Below, piece by piece: positions 43,775-53,562 of a stretch of DNA of 64,000 nucleotides. Within the stretch, counting starts at the first letter, position 1, and each line of letters opens with the position of its first letter. Where the stretch lies: positions 1-64,000 of the forward strand of contig JBHJIR010000018.1 in assembly GCA_050043265.1 (NCBI GenBank). Reading direction: 5' to 3'. This stretch comes from Pelagibius sp050043265. Its GTDB lineage: Bacteria; Pseudomonadota; Alphaproteobacteria; Kiloniellales; Kiloniellaceae. The translations under genes were made by a program, and so were the position numbers. Under the pieces are notes generated by a model, which saw only the letters and a list, made by a program, of their open reading frames with translations, was not told the DNA's origin and made no database searches.

Positions 43775-44617
43775 ATGAGCCAGTTACCCTCCGTCGCATC
43801 GCACTACGCCCGGGAAGGCGAGCTGACCGGCCGAATCCTTTCCGCGCTTACGGCCGCGGGTAAGGACCTCGACCGGCTTACCGCCGCCGACATCGCCCCC
43901 TACGACCAGTTCCACAGCCGCGGCCACAAGGCGACGGCCGAACTCGCCGAACTGCTGCGCCCGCAGCGCGGCCAGCTGGCGCTCGACCTCGGCTGCGGTA
44001 TCGGCGGCCCGGCGCGCTGGCTGGCCAGCGAGCGCGGCTGCCAGGTGGTCGGCCTCGACCTCACCGAGGTCTACTGCCGCACCGCCAGTGAACTGAGCGC
44101 CCGCGTGCGCCTGGACAGGCAGACCCGCTTCATCTGCGCCGACGCCCTGCACCTGCCCTTCGCCGATGCCAGCTTCGACCTGGTGTGGACCCAGCACGCC
44201 GCCATGAACATCGCCGACAAGGCACGGCTGTACCGCGAAGTCGCCCGGGTGCTGCAGCCCGGCGGGCGCTTCGGCCTCTACGACGTCATGGCCGGGCCCA
44301 AGGACGGAGAGGAGGGCCTGCCCTACTTCCCGGTGCCCTGGTCGGACAGCGCCGCCTGGAGCCACCTGATGGCGCCCCAAGGGGTGCGCGAGGCGGTGCT
44401 CGCCACCGGCCTCAAGGAGCGCCACTGGCGCGACCTCACCGAGGACGCCAAGGCCTGGAGCGAGAAAGCCGTCGCCGCGCAGGCTTCCGCAAAAACGTCA
44501 ACCGGCCCGGCCCTGATCCTCGGCCCCGCCTTCGCCGAGATGGTCGCCAACCTGCGCCGCAGCCTGTTCGAGGACCGCATCGCCATCGTCCAGGCGGTGT
44601 TCGACAAGGCAGGCTGA
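43775..44617 (+). CDS. Class I SAM-dependent methyltransferase
   Basis: A 280-residue methyltransferase with motif I LALDLGCGIGGPARWLASE, acidic VVGLDLTEVYC, and FDLVWTQHAAMNIADKARLYREVARVLQPGG. The QHAAMNI and PDGEEGLPYFPVPW-like blocks resemble sarcosine/dimethylglycine or phosphobase methyltransferases, but the substrate cannot be assigned. ATG 43775 (MSQLPSVASHY). Confidence 0.85.
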   Translation: MSQLPSVASHYAREGELTGRILSALTAAGKDLDRLTAADIAPYDQFHSRGHKATAELAELLRPQRGQLALDLGCGIGGPARWLASERGCQVVGLDLTEVYCRTASELSARVRLDRQTRFICADALHLPFADASFDLVWTQHAAMNIADKARLYREVARVLQPGGRFGLYDVMAGPKDGEEGLPYFPVPWSDSAAWSHLMAPQGVREAVLATGLKERHWRDLTEDAKAWSEKAVAAQASAKTSTGPALILGPAFAEMVANLRRSLFEDRIAIVQAVFDKAG

Positions 44618-44754
44618 GGCCGGCCACCCCAAAGTCCTACCACTTCCTGGCAAAGGCGCCCCACTCCCGTGTCGTTGATGGGGGGCGACCACCAGCGTCA
44701 AATGGCGTCCTCGCGACCATTACCCACCGTCGCCACAAAAAGGGGGAACGCGCC

Positions 44755-45600
44755 ATGGCCCTACCTGCAACGGTTACCCACCGCAACCTGCAACGCGGCG
44801 CCAGAGGCGCCGAAGCCGAGGTCCTGCAGGATCTGATGAACCGCATCGGCGCCCTGCTGGGCTGCGATGGCGATTTCGGGCCCGGCACCGAAGCGGCCGT
44901 GAAGGAAGCGCAGGACATCGCCGGCCTGCCGGTCACCGGCATTGCCGACGCGGCAACCTGGGACTGGCTGGAAAGCCAGCCGGAGCCCTCCGACGTCATC
45001 CCCACCGAAGCGGTCACCTTCATCGTCCGCGAGGAGGTTGGCAGCCGGAAATACTACGACCAGCACGTCGCCATCCCGCATTTTCCCGGCGTGGAAAGCG
45101 GCGTCACCATCGGCGTCGGATACGATCTGCGCTTTCAGGAACCGGCGGACTTCGAGGCCGACTGGGCCGGCATCCTGACGCCGTCGGAGATGGCGGCGCT
45201 GCGCCCGCATATCGGCCGCAACGGCAGCGCCGAGGCCGTCGCGGCGTTACGGCAGCTACGCATCGCCTTTCCCGCCGCCTGGCAGGTCTTCGTGAAGCGC
45301 GCGCTGCCGCGCGCCGTCGGTCAGACCGCAAACTGCTACGGCGGCCTCGAGGTCCTGCCGCCGCTGTGCCGCGGCGCCCTGGTCAGCCTGGTCTACAACC
45401 GCGGCACCAAGCTGAACGGCAGCTCGCGCCGGGAAATGAAGGCGATACACGACCACCTAGTCGACGGACGGCTGGACAAGGTGGCCGGTGAGATCGAGAG
45501 CATGAAACGCCTGTGGCCCGACAGCGAGGGCCTGCGCAAACGCCGTGACAAGGAAGCGGCCATGTGGCGCAAGGGGCTGGCCCAGGCCGGAGTCGCCTGA
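44755..45600 (+). CDS. Peptidoglycan-binding domain plus lysozyme-like hydrolase
   Basis: A 281-residue two-domain protein. Residues 12-72 are a PG_binding_1 repeat (GDFGPGTEAAVKEAQDIAGLPVTGIAD). From about 85 follows a pesticin/T4-lysozyme-like domain: IVREEVGSRKYYD gives candidate catalytic Glu93/94, then GVTIGVGYDLRF, and RGALVSLVYNRG in the helical lobe. No signal peptide is visible, so export would need a holin-like or other route; phage endolysin descent is possible. AGGGGGAA precedes ATG 44755. A perfect terminator follows. Confidence 0.78.
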   Translation: MALPATVTHRNLQRGARGAEAEVLQDLMNRIGALLGCDGDFGPGTEAAVKEAQDIAGLPVTGIADAATWDWLESQPEPSDVIPTEAVTFIVREEVGSRKYYDQHVAIPHFPGVESGVTIGVGYDLRFQEPADFEADWAGILTPSEMAALRPHIGRNGSAEAVAALRQLRIAFPAAWQVFVKRALPRAVGQTANCYGGLEVLPPLCRGALVSLVYNRGTKLNGSSRREMKAIHDHLVDGRLDKVAGEIESMKRLWPDSEGLRKRRDKEAAMWRKGLAQAGVA

Positions 45601-45660
45601 GAGCCTCCTCTCACCGCAACAGCCGCCATGCCCGGGACAGGCCCAGGGTCACAGGGAATC

Positions 45661-45694
45661 AAAAAGGCCCTCTCCGCGAAGAGAGGGCCTTTTT
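45661..45694. terminator. Bidirectional terminator between lysozyme-like gene and ppdK
   Basis: Perfect 13-bp arms AAAAAGGCCCTCT (45661-45673) and AGAGGGCCTTTTT (45682-45694), with T runs on both strands, serving both convergent transcripts. Confidence 0.92.
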
Positions 45695-45708
45695 AGTCCA
45701 TGCACAGT

Positions 45709-45741
45709 CATCACCCTGAAGAGGCCATCACCCTGAAGAGG
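45709..45741. repeat. Two 16-bp direct repeats
   Basis: CATCACCCTGAAGAGG at 45709-45724 and 45726-45741, between the terminator and the ppdK stop. Probably a local duplication. Confidence 0.8.
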
Positions 45742-45752
45742 GCGCGATGGCC

Positions 45753-48422
45753 TTACGCGTTCTTGCGCCCCAGCGCCGCCTGCGCGGCCGCCAGGCGGGC
45801 GATCGGCACGCGATAGGGCGAGCAGGACACGTAGTCGAGCGGCACGGGCTGACAGAAAGCGATGGAGGCCGGATCGCCGCCATGTTCGCCGCAGATGCCC
45901 AGCTTGATATCGGGACGCGTCGAGCGGCCGCGCTCGGCGCCGATCAGCATCAGTTCGCCGACGCCGTCGGGGTCGAGCGAGATGAAGGGATCCTGGTCGA
46001 TCAGCCCGCGCTGCTCGTAGGCGCCGAGGAAGTTGCCGGCGTCGTCGCGCGACAGGCCGAAGGTGGTCTGCGTCAGGTCGTTGGTGCCGAAGGAGAAGAA
46101 CTCGGCCCCCTCGGCGATCTCGGCCGCACGCAGGCAGGCCCGCGGCAGCTCGAGCATGGTGCCGACCAGGTAGTTGATCTCGATGCCCTCTTCCTTGCGC
46201 ACCGCCGTGGCCACCTTGTCGACCAGTTCGCGCATGACCTCGAACTCCTTCTTCACCGAGATCAGCGGGATCATCACCTCGGGCACCACGGTATCGCCGG
46301 TTTCCTTCTCCACGGCAGCCACGGCCTGGAAGATGGCCCGGGCCTGCATTTCGTAGATTTCCGGATAGGTGATGCCCAGGCGGCAGCCGCGGTGGCCGAG
46401 CATGGGATTGGTCTCGACCAGCTTAAGCGAGCGCGCGCGCACATGCTCGACCGACACGCCGGAGGCCTTGGCGACCTCTTCCACCGCGGCGTCCTCGTGC
46501 GGCAGGAATTCGTGCAGCGGCGGATCGAGCAGCCGGATGGTGACCGGACGGCCGGCCATCTCCTTGAACAGCGCGATGAAATCCTCGCGCTGGTAAGGCA
46601 GCAGCTTGTCGAGCGCGCGGCGGCGCTGCTCGCTGGAGTCCGCCAGGATCATCTCCCGCATGGCGATGATGCGGTCTGAGTCGAAGAACATATGCTCGGT
46701 CCGGCACAGGCCGATGCCCTCGCAGCCGAACTTCACCGCCACCTTGGCCTCGGTCGGCGTATCGCAGTTCACGCGCACGCCCATGGTGCGGAACTTGTCG
46801 GCCCACTCCATGATCTTGGCAAAGTCGCCGGAGAGTTCCGGATGTACCGTCGCCACGGCGCCCTGCATGACCTCGCCGGTGGAACCGTCGAGGGTGATCA
46901 TGTCGCCGGCGCGCAGTTCCAGATCGCGCACCCGCATGACGCCGCTCTTGTGGTCGATGCGCAGTTCACCGGCACCGGCGACGCAGGCGCGGCCCATCCC
47001 GCGCGCCACCACCGCCGCGTGGCTGGTCATGCCGCCGCGCGTCGTCAGGATTCCGGCGGCGGCGTGCATGCCGTGGATATCTTCCGGCGAGGTCTCGGTG
47101 CGGCAGAGGATGACGCGCTCGCCGTCGGCGGCCTGGGCTTCCGCCGCGTCGGCGGTGAATACGATCTTGCCCGAAGCGGCGCCCGGCGAGGCCGGCAGGC
47201 CGCGCGCGATCACCTTGCGCTCGGCCTTGGGGTCGAGCGTCGGGTGCAGCAACTGGTCGAGCGAGTTGGGGTCGAGGCGCTGGATCGCCTCGGCCTCGCT
47301 GATCAGGCCCTCACGCACCATGTCGACGGCGATCTTCAGGGCCGCCGGGGCGGTGCGCTTGCCGGTACGCGTCTGCAGCATGTAGAGCGTGCCGCGCTGC
47401 ACCGTGAACTCGACGTCCTGCATGTCCTTGTAGTGATTCTCGAGGGTGTGACGCACCTCGTCGAGCTGTGCGAAGACCTCCTGCATGACCTCTTCCATCG
47501 CCGGCAGCTTGGAATGGTTCATCTCCTTGCCGCGCAGGGTCAGGTTCTGCGGCGTGCGGATGCCGGCCACCTCGTCCTCGCCCTGGGCGTTCACCAGGAA
47601 CTCGCCGTAGAAGGCGTTGTCGCCGGTCGAGGGATCGCGGGTGAAGGCAACGCCGGTGGCGCAGTCGTCACCCATGTTACCGAACACCATGGCCTGCAGG
47701 TTCACCGCGGTGCCCCACTCGGCAGGAATACCGTTCAGGCGGCGGTAGGTAATGGCGCGCTGGTTCATCCACGATCCGAAGACGGCGCCGATGGCGGCCC
47801 AGACCTGGTCCTTGGGATCCTGCGGGAAGGGCGTGCCGGTCTCCGCCAGCACCTTGGCCTTGAAGTCCTCGATGATCTTGGCCCAGTCGTCGGCCGTCAT
47901 CTCGGTATCCAGCGTGTAGCCGCGGTCTTCCTTGGCCAGTTCGAGGATTTCCTCGAAGTGGTGATGGTCAACCTCCAGCACCACGTCACCGAACATCTGG
48001 ATGAAGCGGCGGTAGCTGTCGTAGGCGAAGCGGCGGTCGCCGGCGGCTTTGGCCAGGCCCTCGACGGTATCGTCGTTGAGGCCCAGGTTGAGGACCGTGT
48101 CCATCATACCGGGCATCGAAGCACGGGCGCCGGAACGCACGGAAATCAGCAGCGGGTTCACGGTGTCGCCGAACTAGGCGCCGACCGTCTCCTCGCTCTT
48201 GGCCAGCGCGGCGGCGACCTGCTCGGTCAGGTCGTCGGGATACTTGCGGTCGTTGGCATAAAAATAGGTGCAGACTTCAGTCGTAATGGTGAAGCCGGGC
48301 GGGACCGGCAGTCCCAGCGAAGACATCTCCGCCAGGTTGGCGCCCTTGCCGCCCAGCAGTTCCTTCATGTCGGCCCGGCCGTCGGCGGTGCCGCCACCGA
48401 AGCTGTACACCCATTTGCTCAT
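45753..48422 (-). pseudogene. ppdK: Pyruvate, phosphate dikinase, interrupted by one in-frame TAG
   Basis: Interconverts pyruvate, ATP and phosphate with PEP, AMP and pyrophosphate. About 889 codons, the normal family length. The N-terminus has FGGGTADGRADMKELLGGKGANLAEM; phospho-His lies in RGGMTSHAAVVARGMG; the PEP-binding C-terminal barrel ends with CSPYRVPIARLAAAQAAL. After 82 residues (EETVGA) a TAG at 48174-48176 interrupts the same frame, which then continues FGDTVNPLLISVRSGARASM. No frame change or missing sequence is seen. Relatives I recall have Lys or a similar residue here, so AAG to TAG would explain it. GTG 48161 is the only nearby restart and has no Shine-Dalgarno; a product from it would lack the nucleotide-binding N-terminus. 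Error, true nonsense mutation or readthrough cannot be told apart from sequence alone. Confidence 0.9.
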
Positions 48423-48502
48423 CGTCTGCTTTCCGTTCCCTGCAGTTGTTTTATCGAGACGCGCCTGCTCAATACGGGCCGCTTTAACGCCGCCTCTTCA
48501 CC

Positions 48503-50593
48503 TTAGCCCTCGATCTTGGAGAAATCCGCGACCTCCGCAAGCGTGGCGCCGATGGCGCTCAAAAGCTGCAGACGGTTTTCCCGCAAGACGGCATCCTCGG
48601 CATTCACCGTCACCTCGTCGAAGAAGGCATCGACCGGCTGGCGCAGGCGGGCCATGGCCGCCATGGCGGCGGTGAAGTCCTCGGAGCTTAACGCGTTTTG
48701 CGCGCCTTTGGATGCATCACCCAGATGTGAAAAAAGTGTCTTTTCTTCCGGCTGCTTAAGGGCCGCGCTTTGCACCGCGCCTTCATAAGCACGCTTATCT
48801 TTCTTTTCTTCGATCCGCACGATATTGGCGGCCCGGCGGAATGCCACCAGCAGGTTGGCGCCGTCGTCGCTGGCCAGGAAGGAGCCCAGTGCCTCGACCC
48901 GCGCCAGCAGACGCACCAGGTCGTCCTCGCCGCCGCGCGCCATCACCGCGGTGATGAGGTCGTGGCGCACCCCCTGGTCGCGCAGTACCACCTTCAGGCG
49001 CTCGCCGAAGAAGTCGAGCAGATCGCCCGCCACCGCAGCCGCCGTGACTCCGGTATATTCCGCCTGGGCTGCTGCGAAGACTTTCGTCAGTGGCAGGCGC
49101 AGCTTGTTCTCGACGATCAGGCGGATGACGCCCAGTGCCGCGCGGCGCAGCGCGTAGGGGTCCTTGGAGCCCGTCGGCTTCTCGTCGATCGCCCAGAAGC
49201 CGACGAGGGTATCGATCTTGTCGGCCAGGGCGACACAGACGCTGACCGGGGCCGAGGGACAAGCGTCGTTGGGACCCAGCGGCTGATAGTGCTGCGCGAC
49301 CGCATCGGCCACCGCCGGCGTTTCGCCGTCGTTCAGCGCGTAGTAGCGGCCCATGATGCCCTGCAGCTCGGGAAACTCGCCGACCATGCCGGTGGTGAGG
49401 TCGGCCTTGGCCAGGCGCGCGGCGGAGCGCGCCTCGTCGCGGTCGGCGCCGGGCACGTATTAGCTGATCTCGGCGGCGAGACTTTCCAGGCGCGAGACCT
49501 TCTCCGCCACGGTGCCGAGCTTGGCGTGGAAGACGATGTCGTTCAGCGCCGGCACCCGAGAGGACAACGGATGCTGGCGGTCCTGGTCCCAGAAGAAACG
49601 CGCATCGGCCAGGCGCGCGCGCAGCACGCGCTCGTTGCCGGCGACGATGGTCTTGGCGCGGTCGCTGCCTTCCGGCGCCTCCATGTTGGCGACCACCAGG
49701 AAGCGGTCGGCCAGGCTGCCGTCGGCGTTCTCCGTGGAGAAGTATTTCTGATGGCTGCGCATGGAGGTCGACAGCACTTCGCCCGGCAGGTCCATGAAGC
49801 CGGCCTCGATGCGGCCCATCAGCACCTGCGGCCATTCGACGAGGCCGGTCACCTCGTCCAGCAGGCCGGCATCGGCCTTCACCGTGACGCCGGCACCCTG
49901 GGCCAAGGCCGCGGCCTGCTGTTCGATGACCTTGCGGCGCTCGGCCGGGTCGAGCACGACCTTGGCGTTGCTGAGCTTCACCCGGTAGTCGTCGAAGGCG
50001 ATGACGTCGAAGGCGTCCGGTGCCAGGAAGCGGTGGCCGCGAGTCGCGGTGCCGAAAGGCACCTGGCGTCCCGCCCCCATCTGCAGCCCGCCGGTCAGGG
50101 CGACGCCATCGAACACCGCGACGATGCCATGCAGCGGGCGTACCCAGCGCTGCGCATCGCTGGCCCAGCGCATCGACTTCGGCCAGGGCAGGTCGGTGAA
50201 ACTTTTGGCCAGAATTTCAGGAAGCACCTCGGCGCTCGGCCGGCCCGCAATATTGCGGACGATGAAGTAGAACGGTCCCTTGTCGGTCTCGCGCAGCTCG
50301 GCGTCTTTTTCGAGCGACTTGATGCCGTTGGCCTTCATGAAGCCCTGGACCGCCTGCGCCGGCGCGCCGTATTTCGGGCCCTTCTTTTCCTCGACCAGGT
50401 CGGGCTGCTGCACCGGCAGACCGTCGACCACCAGCGCGAGACGGCGCGGCGTTGCGTAGGCCGCGGCGGAATCGAAGGACAGGTTCGCCGCCTTCAGCGC
50501 GTCGGTGACGAGGCGCTTCAGGTCCTCGGCGGCACGCGCCTGCATGCGCGCGGGGATTTCCTCGGAGAAGATCTCGACGAGCAGTTCGGCCAT
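48503..50593 (-). pseudogene. glyS: Glycyl-tRNA synthetase beta subunit, interrupted by one in-frame TAA
   Basis: Beta subunit of the alpha2-beta2 glycyl-tRNA synthetase, binding tRNA-Gly. About 696 codons, the normal length. It starts MAELLVEIFSEEIPARMQARA and has STSMRSHQKYFSTEN and, near the end, DAFFDEVTVNAEDAVLRENRL. A TAA at 49460-49462 falls after LESLAAEIS and the same frame resumes YVPGADRDEARSAARLAKAD, then GEFPELQGIMGRYYA. Homologues I recall have Lys at this site, so AAA to TAA is the simplest change. GTG 49456 follows but has no ribosome-binding site. Its ATG overlaps the glyQ stop. As the enzyme is essential, simple loss is hard to accept unless another glycyl-tRNA synthetase exists. 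Confidence 0.9.
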
Positions 50594-51522
50594 CAGCCCG
50601 CATCCCCGACTTGCCCGGCTTGCCCGACCTGCGTCGCCACCCAGGCCTCGCAGCAGGCCTTGGCCAGCGCGCGCACGCGGCCGATGTAGGCTTGGCGGTC
50701 GGTCACCGAGATGACGCCGCGCGCGGCGAGCAGGTTGAAGACGTGGCTCGCCTTCATGCACTGGTCATAGGCCGGCAGCGGCATGGGGCGGCCCTTGTCC
50801 TCGCCGAACTTCAGGATGGCCTGGCATTCGGCCTCGGCGTCCTTGAAGTGCTGAAACAGGATATCGGTCGTCGCGATCTCGAAGTTGAAGGCGGAGAACT
50901 GCTGCTCGGCGGCCAGGTAGACATCGCCGTAGGTCTTGCCGCCCTGGTCCTTGGGCACGCCGTCCCAATCCAGGTCGTAGACGTTCTCGACGCCCTGCAC
51001 ATACATGATCAGGCGCTCCAGCCCGTAGGTCAGCTCGGTGGAGACCGGGGCGCAGTCGATGCCGCCGACTTGCTGGAAGTAGGTGAACTGGCTGACTTCC
51101 ATGCCGTCGCACCAGACCTCCCAGCCCAGGCCCCAGGCGCCCAGGGTCGGGCTCTCCCAGTCGTCCTCGACAAAGCGGATGTCGTGCGCCAGCGGGTCGA
51201 TGCCGATGGCCCTGAGCGAGTCCAGGTAGAGCTCCTGGCTGTTCGGCGGCGAAGGCTTCAGGATGACCTGGAACTGGTAATAGTGCTGCAGCCGGTTGGG
51301 GTTCTCGCCGTAGCGCCCGTCGGTCGGCCGGCGCGAAGGCTGCACATAGGCCGCCTTCCAGCTGCCCGGCCCCAGGGCGCGCAGGGTGGTCGCCGGATGG
51401 AAGGTGCCGGCCCCGACCTCCAGGTCGTAGGGCTGCAGCACGACACAGCCCTGACGCGCCCAGAAGTCCTGCAGGCGGAGGATCAGGCGCTGAAAGCAGG
51501 TTTCCGGATTGGCGTGAGACAT
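50593..51522 (-). CDS. glyQ: Glycyl-tRNA synthetase alpha subunit
   Basis: A 309-residue class II catalytic subunit that activates glycine. Visible are MSHANPETCFQRLILRLQDFWARQGCV, YDLEVGAGTFHPATTLRALGPGSWKAAYVQPSRRPTDGRYGENPNRL-type blocks in the N-terminal third, and LTYGLERLIMYVQGVENVYDLDWD. It is intact and translationally coupled to glyS (TGATG). No upstream glycine-responsive RNA is evident in the 250 bases before it. Confidence 0.95.
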   Translation of the reverse strand: MSHANPETCFQRLILRLQDFWARQGCVVLQPYDLEVGAGTFHPATTLRALGPGSWKAAYVQPSRRPTDGRYGENPNRLQHYYQFQVILKPSPPNSQELYLDSLRAIGIDPLAHDIRFVEDDWESPTLGAWGLGWEVWCDGMEVSQFTYFQQVGGIDCAPVSTELTYGLERLIMYVQGVENVYDLDWDGVPKDQGGKTYGDVYLAAEQQFSAFNFEIATTDILFQHFKDAEAECQAILKFGEDKGRPMPLPAYDQCMKASHVFNLLAARGVISVTDRQAYIGRVRALAKACCEAWVATQVGQAGQVGDAG

Positions 51523-51770
51523 CGGGGTTCAAGCGGTTTGAGGGCGCCGCGGAATGCTGCACCGCGGGACGCGGGCCGCACCTTAGCGGGGCCCCCACCC
51601 CGAATCAAGTAAAGGCATGGCCTGCCGGCCAAGGCGCGCCGTCCCCCGGAGCCCCCGGGGCCAGCCCTCAAGAAATTCAGCAGAAAGCCTGGGAAAACCG
51701 GCGCATTCCGGGAGGACGCGGACCGGATGACATCGCTACCAGTCCCGCGGCGGAAAGCGGTGCCCCACCG

Positions 51771-52727
51771 CTAGGCGGTCGCCTGCCGCGGCTTGTTCCG
51801 GGGGGCTGGCTGGTGAATGACCAGCAGGCCGGCTGCCGCGATCAGAACCATACCCAGGACGGTTGTCACATCCGGGACCTCGGAAAAGATCACGTAGCTC
51901 CAGAAGGCGGCGAAGATCAGGTAGGCGTAGTCGAAGGTGGCGATGACCGGCGGCGGGGCCGACTGATAGGCCTTCGCCAGCCCCACTCCGATCGCCACGA
52001 TGAGCAGCGCCAGCAGCCCGATGATGGCCCATTCCCTCGGCCCCATGAGAACCCAGTAGCCGAGCAGGAAGGGATAAACCGCTTCCTGGGATGGGGTGGG
52101 GTTCCACAGCAGAATCAGGCCCGTCGCTGCCATGCCGACGGCCAGCAGGCAGAAGTTCAGGGAAAGGGCCAGGACCAGCGGCTCCTCGTCGGCGCATTTC
52201 GACCGGGTGATGACCGCCGCCAGCGCATAGAACAGGGCGGCGACAATCGGGATCAGCATGGCAAAGGAAAACGCATCGGTATCCGGGCGCAGAATGACCA
52301 GAACGCCGACGAACCCCATCACGATGGCTATCCATTGCTGGGGGCGCACCGGCTCGCCGAGCAGGACCGCCGAGAAGAGCGCGATGAAAAGCGGTCCGGT
52401 GTAGAGCGCCGCCGCAATGCCCGAAAGGCTCAACACCGGCACCCCCGCATAGATCGCAATGTACATGAGCGCCAGCAGCAAGCTGCGCAGATAGGTCCAC
52501 CCCATGGATTTGGGCCGTACCTGAACAGCCCGGCGGCTGGCCACCAGCAGCGCCACGATGACCGGGATCGCAATCAGGGAGCGGACGACGTAAATCTGCC
52601 ACAGGGGAAAGTCCGCGCTGACGTATTTGACGATGGCGTCGGCAAACGACATGGCGAACACCGTCGCCACGATGACGCTGCCCCCCAGGGCATACTTCCC
52701 GGGCCGATCGCTGGCAGGCTGATCCAT
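51771..52727 (-). CDS. EamA/DMT-family transporter, probable exporter of the HDO cassette
   Basis: A 318-residue inner-membrane protein with ten helices and two EamA repeats: LLLALMYIAIYAGVPVLSLSGIAAALYTGPLFIALFSAVLLGEPV, then FDYAYLIFAAFWSYVIFSEVPD and GMVLIAAAGLLVIH. It lies 76 bases after the methyltransferase gene on the same strand and is probably the last gene of the HDO-methyltransferase-DMT operon. Export of the cassette product is the natural inference; import is possible. Confidence 0.85.
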   Translation of the reverse strand: MDQPASDRPGKYALGGSVIVATVFAMSFADAIVKYVSADFPLWQIYVVRSLIAIPVIVALLVASRRAVQVRPKSMGWTYLRSLLLALMYIAIYAGVPVLSLSGIAAALYTGPLFIALFSAVLLGEPVRPQQWIAIVMGFVGVLVILRPDTDAFSFAMLIPIVAALFYALAAVITRSKCADEEPLVLALSLNFCLLAVGMAATGLILLWNPTPSQEAVYPFLLGYWVLMGPREWAIIGLLALLIVAIGVGLAKAYQSAPPPVIATFDYAYLIFAAFWSYVIFSEVPDVTTVLGMVLIAAAGLLVIHQPAPRNKPRQATA

Positions 52728-52803
52728 TTTTTAGAACCTTCTCTGTACGGCCTCTGTGCCGCCCGCCCGGGGCCGCCCGGGCCCGCCCGCCCGGGGCGGG
52801 CCC

Positions 52804-53487
52804 CTAAGAGCTTCTCTCGACAATGAAGAAACAGGCTTCGTGGGTGTGGGTACCGCTGCGATAGCTGCCATGGTCGGGTTCTTCCCAGCGGCGCGTTTCC
52901 GAGCGGATCACCGTGACGAAATCCGGCAGGATGGCGTGAACCTCCTCCTCCGCCATGAAGGTGAAGAGGGTGTCTCTGTAGGAGAAGCGGTTCGCGCCGA
53001 GCCGTTCGCCCTGACCGAAGGCGACATCGTTGGACGTGAAGCAGTTGAAGGCGATCCGCCCGCCGGCGACCAGCAGCCGGGCAATCTTGTCCAAGGCCTG
53101 CGCCGGCGAGTCGAAATGCGGGATGCTGTTGAAGCACACCGCGCAATCGAACTGCTCCGGCGCGAAATCGAGTGCGAAGAAATCTCCCGCGATGAGCACC
53201 GGCGGCACCTTACCCTCGGTCCGGCAGCGGTTGCGAAAGGACACCAGCGCCGCAGGCGACAGGTCCGTCGAAACGACCTGCAGACCGCGGTCCAAAAAGG
53301 GCTCGGAATTCCGGCCGTCGCCAGCGGCCACATCGATCACCTTGGCGGCTTTGTAAGGCAGGATGCTGTCCAGGTGTTCCAGCAGGAAGGCATCGGGCAC
53401 GCCGTTCCAGGCCCTCGCCCCTTCCTGTTCCTGATAGTACCTGTCCCAGCCGTCATGGGAGACTTGCGAAACGGAGGCCATCTGCAT
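52804..53487 (-). CDS. Class I SAM-dependent methyltransferase of the HDO cassette
   Basis: A 227-residue methyltransferase with WDRYYQEQEGARAWNGVPD at the N-terminus and motif I VIDVAAGDGRNSEPFLDRGL. Then follow VVSTDLSPAAL, the CAVCFNSIPHFDSPAQALDKIARLL motif IV region, and a C-terminal HTHEACFFIVERSS. It resembles tellurite-resistance/TehB-like small-molecule methyltransferases. AAGGGGA precedes ATG 53487; 53481 is an alternative. It lies 75 bases after the heme-oxygenase-fold enzyme. Confidence 0.85.
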   Translation of the reverse strand: MQMASVSQVSHDGWDRYYQEQEGARAWNGVPDAFLLEHLDSILPYKAAKVIDVAAGDGRNSEPFLDRGLQVVSTDLSPAALVSFRNRCRTEGKVPPVLIAGDFFALDFAPEQFDCAVCFNSIPHFDSPAQALDKIARLLVAGGRIAFNCFTSNDVAFGQGERLGANRFSYRDTLFTFMAEEEVHAILPDFVTVIRSETRRWEEPDHGSYRSGTHTHEACFFIVERSS

Positions 53488-53562
53488 TCCCCTTGTTCAG
53501 TCTGAGTTTCCGGGCTGTTGTTTTCGGGCTGCTGTTTCGTGCCGAGGATCGGGGCGAAACAG

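Noticed and set aside
43696..43863. 55-codon basic frame MRRSQMKRSRRQG with good GAGGGAGAAC before it
   Set aside because: It overlaps the methyltransferase start by almost 90 bases and its composition is that of an out-of-frame GC-rich stretch; possible leader peptide, but unsupported.
48153..48180. Selenocysteine or pyrrolysine decoding in ppdK
   Set aside because: The codon is TAG, not TGA, no pyl genes are seen, and the family has no such residue there.
51523..51770. Possible T-box or glycine riboswitch before glyQ
   Set aside because: No T-box specifier or glycine-aptamer features recognised.
52755..52802. Very GC-rich CCCGCCCGGGG repeats between methyltransferase and DMT genes
   Set aside because: Simple sequence; arms form hairpins but there is no T run and no element boundary.
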